DNA of 64,000 bases from Scortum barcoo (lineage: Eukaryota > Chordata > Actinopteri > Centrarchiformes > Terapontidae). Every line of letters begins with the position of its first letter. Position 1 is the stretch's first letter. Where the stretch lies: positions 15,922,492 to 15,986,491 of the forward strand of contig CM041546.1 in assembly GCA_023238725.1 (NCBI GenBank), written 5' to 3'. The notes beneath the pieces were generated by a model. It was not told where the DNA came from. It searched no databases and saw only the letters and a list, made by a program, of their open reading frames with translations. Below are positions 58,641-64,000 of the stretch, in pieces. Made by a program: the position numbers and the translations under genes.

Positions 58641-58927
58641 AAATTAAAAGATATTCAATTTATAATGATACAGAACAGTGGAGAGAACATTTGAGTGAAA
58701 CAATTAATCTGTTATCAAAAAAGTTAATTCACACATCGGACAGTAAATGAGTCTGTTGTGATTTGACTCATAACGCATGAGTAAGATAATTATGTGTTAT
58801 ATGAATGACGACAAAGGACACAAAAGTAATCATAAAAGATCAACATTTTTTTTTTGCTTTTTTTTGCATTTTGGAAAGAAAGACGAAAAGAAAAGACATA
58901 TCTACTTCTAAATCAGATTTAAGTGAT

Positions 58928-59066
58928 TTTAACCTGTGCTTCTCTAGAGTATGGATGGAAATGTCAGCAAGGGGCCCTCTTACCTGTCTCCTCAATTATC
59001 TCCCCCGTCCCTCTTTAAACAGCAGCATGGCCCTGTCCATCTTGGTTCTTCAAGATGCCTTAATTG
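58928..59066 (-). pseudogene. Fossil duplicate of the cblc exon 1 donor region
   Basis: This stretch aligns with 56681-56830 around the 3' end of cblc exon 1. It shares TATGGATGG, GGGGCCCTCTTACCTGT (exon donor on the minus strand plus intron), CCCTCTTTAAACAG and CCCTGTC. About 9 bases next to the donor are deleted and the reading frame is lost. Intron sequence was copied along with the exon, so it is a DNA duplication and not a processed copy. It has the same orientation as cblc and lies 1.8 kb upstream of it. Confidence 0.85.
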
Positions 59067-59142
59067 TCCTGATCAACATCATAACCAATATTTAGCCTTT
59101 TACATAACGATTTAATGACGTTTTCACAAGACTCAGCAACTT

Positions 59143-59325
59143 TGTGTTTATGCTAATTACTAAGTCAGCATGCTTATGGAGTCAGCTACAGTATGATGGT
59201 GACCATGGTTAACATTTTAGCTACGTGCCAAAGATCACTGCCATTATGAACATGTCAGCATGCTAACGTGAACTTTTAGCTCAAAGCCTCACTCAAAGGG
59301 GCCTCACAGAACCACTAGTATAAGG
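59143..59325 (+). mobile_element. Dispersed fish repeat, right part
   Basis: CTTTGTGTTTATGCTAATTA, then GTCAGCATGCTAACGTGAAC and TTTAGCTCAAAGC...CCTCACAGA match the 3' part of the same repeat type as 58285-58640, in the same orientation. Confidence 0.55.
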
Positions 59326-59439
59326 TAACTGCACAAAAGTCAGAAGCACCTGAGCTTTGAGCTGGGAGGAGCCATTTTTGAATGTGTGTTTACAAACAGA
59401 CTATTCCTAACTCATTACACCTTCAAATAAAAGTAGCAA

Positions 59440-59735
59440 TGCCATACTAAATACAGTGGTACAAGTACAAGTTCAAATTTTTACTTAAGCAATCAATAAA
59501 GTTTTAACTTAATCTTTTTTATCTTCATCTAATCTCTAATAATTAATAATAATTAATTCATTTATGAAGCTTGATATTATCAGAACCTGCAAAGCAACTA
59601 GTAACTTAAGTGATTCTGTAAGTTATCAGATAATTCTAGTGCAGTAATAATGACAATAGTTGCCTTACTTACCGAAGTGCCTCAATACTGTACTTAAGTG
59701 CCATACTTAAGTAAGTGTACTCAGTTACACAGTTC
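59440..59735 (-). mobile_element. MITE-like dispersed repeat, minus orientation
   Basis: Read on the minus strand it starts TAACTGAGTACACTTACTTA, then GCACTTAAGTACAGTATTGA, like the 5' part of the element type at 25818-26417. The other end is decayed. Confidence 0.5.
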
Positions 59736-59805
59736 ACTTTCATAAACCTTTATTTACAACAAATACCACATTTATAAAATAACTGAAGTGTACAACCATC
59801 ATTAT

Positions 59806-59994
59806 GTTTTTTTATCTTTTGGGCTTTTCTAGCCTTTTTTAAAATTATATATAGGACAGCTGAAGAGTGACAGGAAAGGTGGGAGAGAGAGGGGGGAAGA
59901 CATGCAACAAAGGGGCCCCAGCCAGGAATCGAAACAGGGTCTACTGTGGCCCACTGTGACACACACACTCTACCACTGAGCCACCTTTGTGCCC
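59806..59994 (-). mobile_element. tRNA-derived SINE with 15-bp target duplication
   Basis: On the minus strand the head carries an RNA polymerase III A box, TGGCTCAGTGG (59973-59983), and a near-perfect B box, GTTTCGATTCC (59925-59935), about 37 bp apart. A body and an A-rich tail (GATAAAAAAAC) follow. The element is flanked by a perfect duplication, TACAACCATCATTAT, at 59791-59805 and 59995-60009. It appears complete and fairly young. Confidence 0.88.
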
Positions 59995-60009
59995 TACAAC
60001 CATCATTAT

Positions 60010-62616
60010 TACTTGTATATTTTGAATAAAACAATATATACAATATAATATTACATCCATAACTTGTATTATTTATCCTTTAGATGTTCTCAACATGACA
60101 ATGGATAGATGGTTTATTTCTAAATACCCTAAGTAAAAAGATATGTTTGTTATGAACACTGCTTTTATCTTGTCTTGTGCAAAACATCACACTGGTCACA
60201 GTGTGACAGTTAAAATAACAAGAATGACAACCTTGAACATCCACAAGAGGGAGACACTAACTCACAGCTCACACAGTTGTCACTGATATCTCATTTCGTT
60301 GAGATCCTCATTTCATTTTAGCAATTTCAGTGTCTATTTTTGATGTAATTCCCCTCAATTTTGAAGTAAATGCTATGAAATACTGTAAAATACTTACTAC
60401 TAGATACTAGATTTTCTCCAGCTGTGCATGTTGCAGAAGTGGCTTCACCACCTGCTACTAAAAGAAAATGTATTCAGCAGCTGAGGAGTACAGAGGTTTG
60501 GACTTTTTAAATCTATGTTGATCCTTTGGAGATATACTGCAAAATGCTATGAGTTTCCCCTGATTATTTGGTGAGAGTCTAGTTGCACCTTCACTCTCCT
60601 TTCAAGAGGGGGCCTCATTTCATTGGTTTGTGTCACTGTCTCTTTCGTGAGGCAATAAGGTCTGCCTGTGTGTGCTCAAGGTGAGACTGGCCATACAAGA
60701 GTTGGGCCTGTGTTTTTTTGTAAACATACCCGATGCTAGAGGAGACCACAATGCTTGAGTGCCTTGACAGCTGCAGAGCATGCCTGTGGAGTGTCAGGGT
60801 CTTTTAGGGACTTTAGACACCAAGATTGACTTTCTGTTGCCACACTCCACACTTCAGTGGAAAGAGGAAAGTCCCAAATTGACCCTGGTAATTAGAGCCT
60901 GGTCTCAGGGTGGAGTAGGATAAGATTAAAGACAAGGAGATGAGGTGTGATTTGTGTGTGTGTGTGTGTGTGTATGCATGCTTGTGTATGCACAGTTATG
61001 ATTGTATGGGCGTTTCAGGTAACATGGCTACATGCAGAGTGGCAGTTACATGGTATCAGCAGATCAGTCAGTCAGTTTGGGTAGCACATCCTCTCTCTGA
61101 ATTGTTCCTTTATTCCTCTTACACCTCATTCACTTCAGCTCCAAGCCTGCAGCCTGCTGACCACCAACCTGTGGCAAGAGATGAACTAATACACGATTTG
61201 CAACTTGCAAAATATGTTTCCTCAGAACAGCACCAGAGTGCAAAACAATCCATTAGACTTACTTGAGCTTTCACATTTATTCACACTCACATTCATGTTA
61301 TGAGTCCACATAAATAAATAAAAAAAAAATGTTACTGTGAGTCCGACATGCAATGATGACGGTTATTACGGCATGCAATGATGACGTTACTTGCAGAAGA
61401 GTACTGTCAGCTGTAAAGTACCACAACATGGACAAAGCTGTCTTTTCTATTAATGAGATCATCAAAAGTGTGACACTGGAAACTTTTTCTACTGAAGTTT
61501 GAAAATCAGCAGTGCGTCATAAATAACAAACATCCCAGTCGGTGCTATCACAGGTCATCAGGTCACAGAAAAGTTAAAAAATGAGTCACCTTTAAATGTT
61601 CATAGATATAGTAATACGCCCATTTTCATTATCAAAGTATATCACTCTGCAAGTTGCATGTTGTTGGAGTCAGTCTTTTCTTGTCGTGATGAATAAAGTG
61701 GGACAGCCTGCTGGACTTTCAGAATAAAGGAAGAAATGCACTTTACAGAAAGGGACCACTCACTACCTTACCAGCCATTTACTGTAGCTACACTTTACCT
61801 GCAAAACATACTTCGAAATATATCATATTTAAACGGACTCCGTAACTTAAACCGTCTTCATGCTGTATGAAACTGTATGCTGAGTGCTCCTAAAGTGTGG
61901 AAAAAGTTACTGAATCCATGTGTTAGATCGACGTTTTGAGTATTAACATGAATGTATGCAATGCAAAAGCAAAGAAAGAATGGTCTAAAAAAAGATGCGC
62001 AGGGTGCTCAGATTTTCTCTCTGTGCTGCTGTTAGATTTTGCACACTGATGAGCCCGAAACAAGCGAGCAGGCAAAAGCATCGATCCGTCTTTCCTCCCT
62101 GAACTTCTTGAGAAATTCAGCTCTAGATGTTTTGAACTGGTGACATGCAAAGCAGACAGATGTCAGAGGGGTCGGAAATGTAATGAAATTATTGTGAATT
62201 CATCGCAGTGTTTTCTCTCTCCTGCTGGGCTACAACCGCTTTCGATTTAAAGGGAAAGCATCGTGTCACCGTGATTCATTAAAAGCAGATGAGCGGCGGC
62301 GCAGCTGCACTGTACCTGCAGTTGTTACCAAAGGTGCGCTGGGATACAAGTGATCTGCGGCAGACCTCTGCTGGCTGTGCCGCGACAGCAAAACAAAACA
62401 AGCATTATCACTTCGACCGAATGACTCCAACGCTTTTCTGAGACACACCAGTGACACAAAAGGAAACGGGGCGATGATTTGATCGCTGTCCGGTCGCTTT
62501 CATGGGGATGGGAATAGCGCGCCGCCGGTCACTGTGGATCCCGGTAAACCGTCACTGAGCGTCCAGAGGCTGCTCTCCACGCGCGCACGCACACACCTGA
62601 AGCCCGTTCCCGGTTG
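60010..62616. other. Upstream region of bcl3
   Basis: A TG microsatellite lies at 60953-60973. The last 400 bp become GC-rich with many CpGs (from about 62260), which suits a CpG-island promoter for bcl3. No TATA box is evident. No other gene is recognised; the apparent reading frames at 60940-61266 have no family features. Confidence 0.5.
60953..60973. repeat. (GT)n microsatellite
   Basis: About 10 GT units. Confidence 0.9.
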
Positions 62617-63895
62617 ATGCCGAGGATCATGACCATGAACGGTGACCACCAGTCGGTCGCCGCCGCGCCGCTGGATCTGCGCACCACCAACCGAGAGCGT
62701 GGGAGCTCCGGGGCGAGGACTCCGGACTGCAAAGGTCGCGGTAGGGACGCTCGGGGGACGGGCGGCTCTCCGGCCCCTCCTGCGTGCACGGGCACGGACA
62801 GCTTGCAGAGACGCTGCCCGGCGGTCAGAGGCTCAGACACCGGCGAGTCCCGCAAGCGGCCAGCGGACGAGTCTTCCTCCAGACTTCCTTTTAGGAAACG
62901 CCCGTTTCTCGTCGAGCCGGAGACCCAGACGCAGTCAGCGGCTCCCCCACACGGCGCAGACCGCTGCCCCTCCGCGGCAGGCACGGACAGCGAACCCCGG
63001 GAGAGTCTGTCCGCTCTGGAAAGAGCCGCGGATGAGAGCAGGGTCGGAGCTGCACCGGTGACTCCCAGGCGGGTGGACGAAGCAGGACCCGGTCCAGATG
63101 GATACACCGTCCGCTTTTTACACCCGTTTGATTACGGTAAGCGTCGCTGACCAAACACCATGACCTCTGACATCTTTATATTATTTCAGTTTTTAACACC
63201 TAATGGGCCAAACATTTAGCAGGGATACTTTTTAAAACCTTTTTTTTTTACTTGTTTTTCTGTGATTTCTATACAATTCTCATGTGTTTTCTGAGGGATC
63301 ATCTGTTTTGTGTGAGATGTGTGCATTTAAGATCTCACTGCACTCTGCAGGACCAAGTTAGATTTGGTGTGCTTGTTATATTTCTTATTTTCAAAACAGT
63401 AGTGGCAGTGACAGCGCACCCCCCCCGTCTGTAATATTTTTGGTCACCAGTGCGTCACAGCTGGGAGACAAGACAGTTACTAGAGCAGGTACTGCTGAAT
63501 CAATGAGAAAATGTCCAGTCAGCTTTTCTGCAGCTATTCTTCAGTCAGTCTCCTGCACAGACTGAAGTAGCTCACTGGGTCAACTCATAACTGAATACTA
63601 CACACACACACACACATGCACATGCACAGTACAAAAAAATGGCTCGATTACCAGGCCTGTCTTTTTATTTTATGTGTATCTCCTTCATTTTCTCTTTTTC
63701 CTCTTCCCCCTGCCTTCCATTATCCACGCCTTCATCTTGCTTCCTGCCTCTCTTTCTGTGTCGTTCCTGCTCAGGTCACTACCCGGTGTTATGTTTTCCC
63801 CCTGTCCCAGAGCCGAGCCACCCTTTGGCCCACCAGACCGGAAACCTGCTGACTAGTATCGCTCTGGCTACACGTCAAGATGAAGATGGAGACAC
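62617..63895 (+). CDS. bcl3: BCL3-like atypical I-kappa-B, 5' two exons (cut by window end)
   Basis: BCL3 is a nuclear I-kappa-B that binds p50 and p52 NF-kB homodimers through ankyrin repeats and tunes transcription. Exon 1 is 62617-63136 (173 codons plus one base) and exon 2 is 63775-63895; the frame joins across a GT-AG intron. The ATG at 62617 gives MPRIMTMNG; a second in-frame ATG lies 12 bases on. The N-terminus has the family APLDLRT motif (human PVDLRT), a basic patch (FRKRPF) and low-complexity Pro/Ser/Gly sequence. Exon 2 ends SIALATRQDEDGDT, the start of ankyrin repeat 1 as in human BCL3. The remaining exons are outside the window. Exon 1 is very GC-rich. The gene diverges from cblc, 5.5 kb away. 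Confidence 0.9.
63601..63616. repeat. (CA)n microsatellite in bcl3 intron 1
   Basis: Eight CA units within the first bcl3 intron. Confidence 0.85.
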
Positions 63896-64000
63896 GTATG
63901 TTGATGTTTTTCAAATTAATTAGTCCGGAAGTCAGGATGTCACTTTCTTGGTGTGTGATTTGATCAAGCATGCAACACATCCATCCATAAATCCATCACA

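Noticed and set aside
58805..59095. A + strand 96-codon frame containing a piece that looks conserved
   Set aside because: The conserved piece is the cblc exon-1 fossil read on the wrong strand.
59925..59994. A tRNA gene on the minus strand
   Set aside because: A and B boxes are present, but no cloverleaf can be folded with confidence, and the sequence continues into a SINE body and tail flanked by a target duplication.
62529..63107. A 192-codon open frame antisense to bcl3 exon 1
   Set aside because: GC-rich sequence with few stop codons gives long chance frames. The sense strand has the bcl3 motifs and splice sites.

Overview
The window is vertebrate genomic DNA, almost certainly from a ray-finned (teleost, probably spiny-rayed) fish. 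Genes are split by GT-AG introns. The dispersed repeats match teleost types: Tc1-like relics, MITEs with CAGTGGTGGAA-like ends, a tRNA-derived SINE and a LINE endonuclease relic. Protein matches below are from memory of the families; no search was run. LAYOUT. 220-18793 (+): the last 11 coding exons of tmem145, a GOLD-domain seven-TM protein; the 5' end is outside the window. 23058-25295 (-): complete three-exon mrpl17, convergent with tmem145. 26528-43894: a trypsin cluster with one multiply broken pseudogene (-), trypsin B (-), trypsin C (+), trypsin D (+), trypsin E (-) and trypsin F (+). B/C and E/F are head-to-head pairs, and all five intact genes have a TATA box just upstream. 45747-57101 (-): complete 11-exon cblc, a Cbl-family E3 ubiquitin ligase with TKB domain, linker tyrosine and RING. 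62617-63895 (+): the first two coding exons of bcl3, cut by the window end just as the ankyrin repeats begin. cblc and bcl3 are also neighbours in human 19q13, but here they are divergent. HOW THE GENES RELATE. The trypsins are secreted digestive proenzymes and form one expanding and decaying family. B, C, D and the pseudogene have a six-exon layout with an extra phase-0 intron before the last 15 codons. E has five exons. F has five of the same type plus its own intron in exon 3. B and D are nearly identical, introns included, over about 0.93 kb in inverted orientation, with unlike flanks. This looks like gene conversion. Just beyond the tract, B carries Thr at the position of the conserved S1-pocket Gly226. 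tmem145, mrpl17, cblc and bcl3 have unrelated roles (membrane protein, mitochondrial ribosome, tyrosine-kinase signal shut-off, NF-kB co-regulation). NOTABLE. GT microsatellites stand in for the polypyrimidine tract at one tmem145 acceptor and one trypsin F acceptor. A fossil copy of the cblc exon-1 boundary lies 1.8 kb upstream of the gene. A SINE at 59806-59994 still has a perfect 15-bp target duplication. I see no complete mobile element with an intact transposase or reverse transcriptase, no tRNA or rRNA gene, and no wholly new gene system. The most novel material is in the trypsin cluster.
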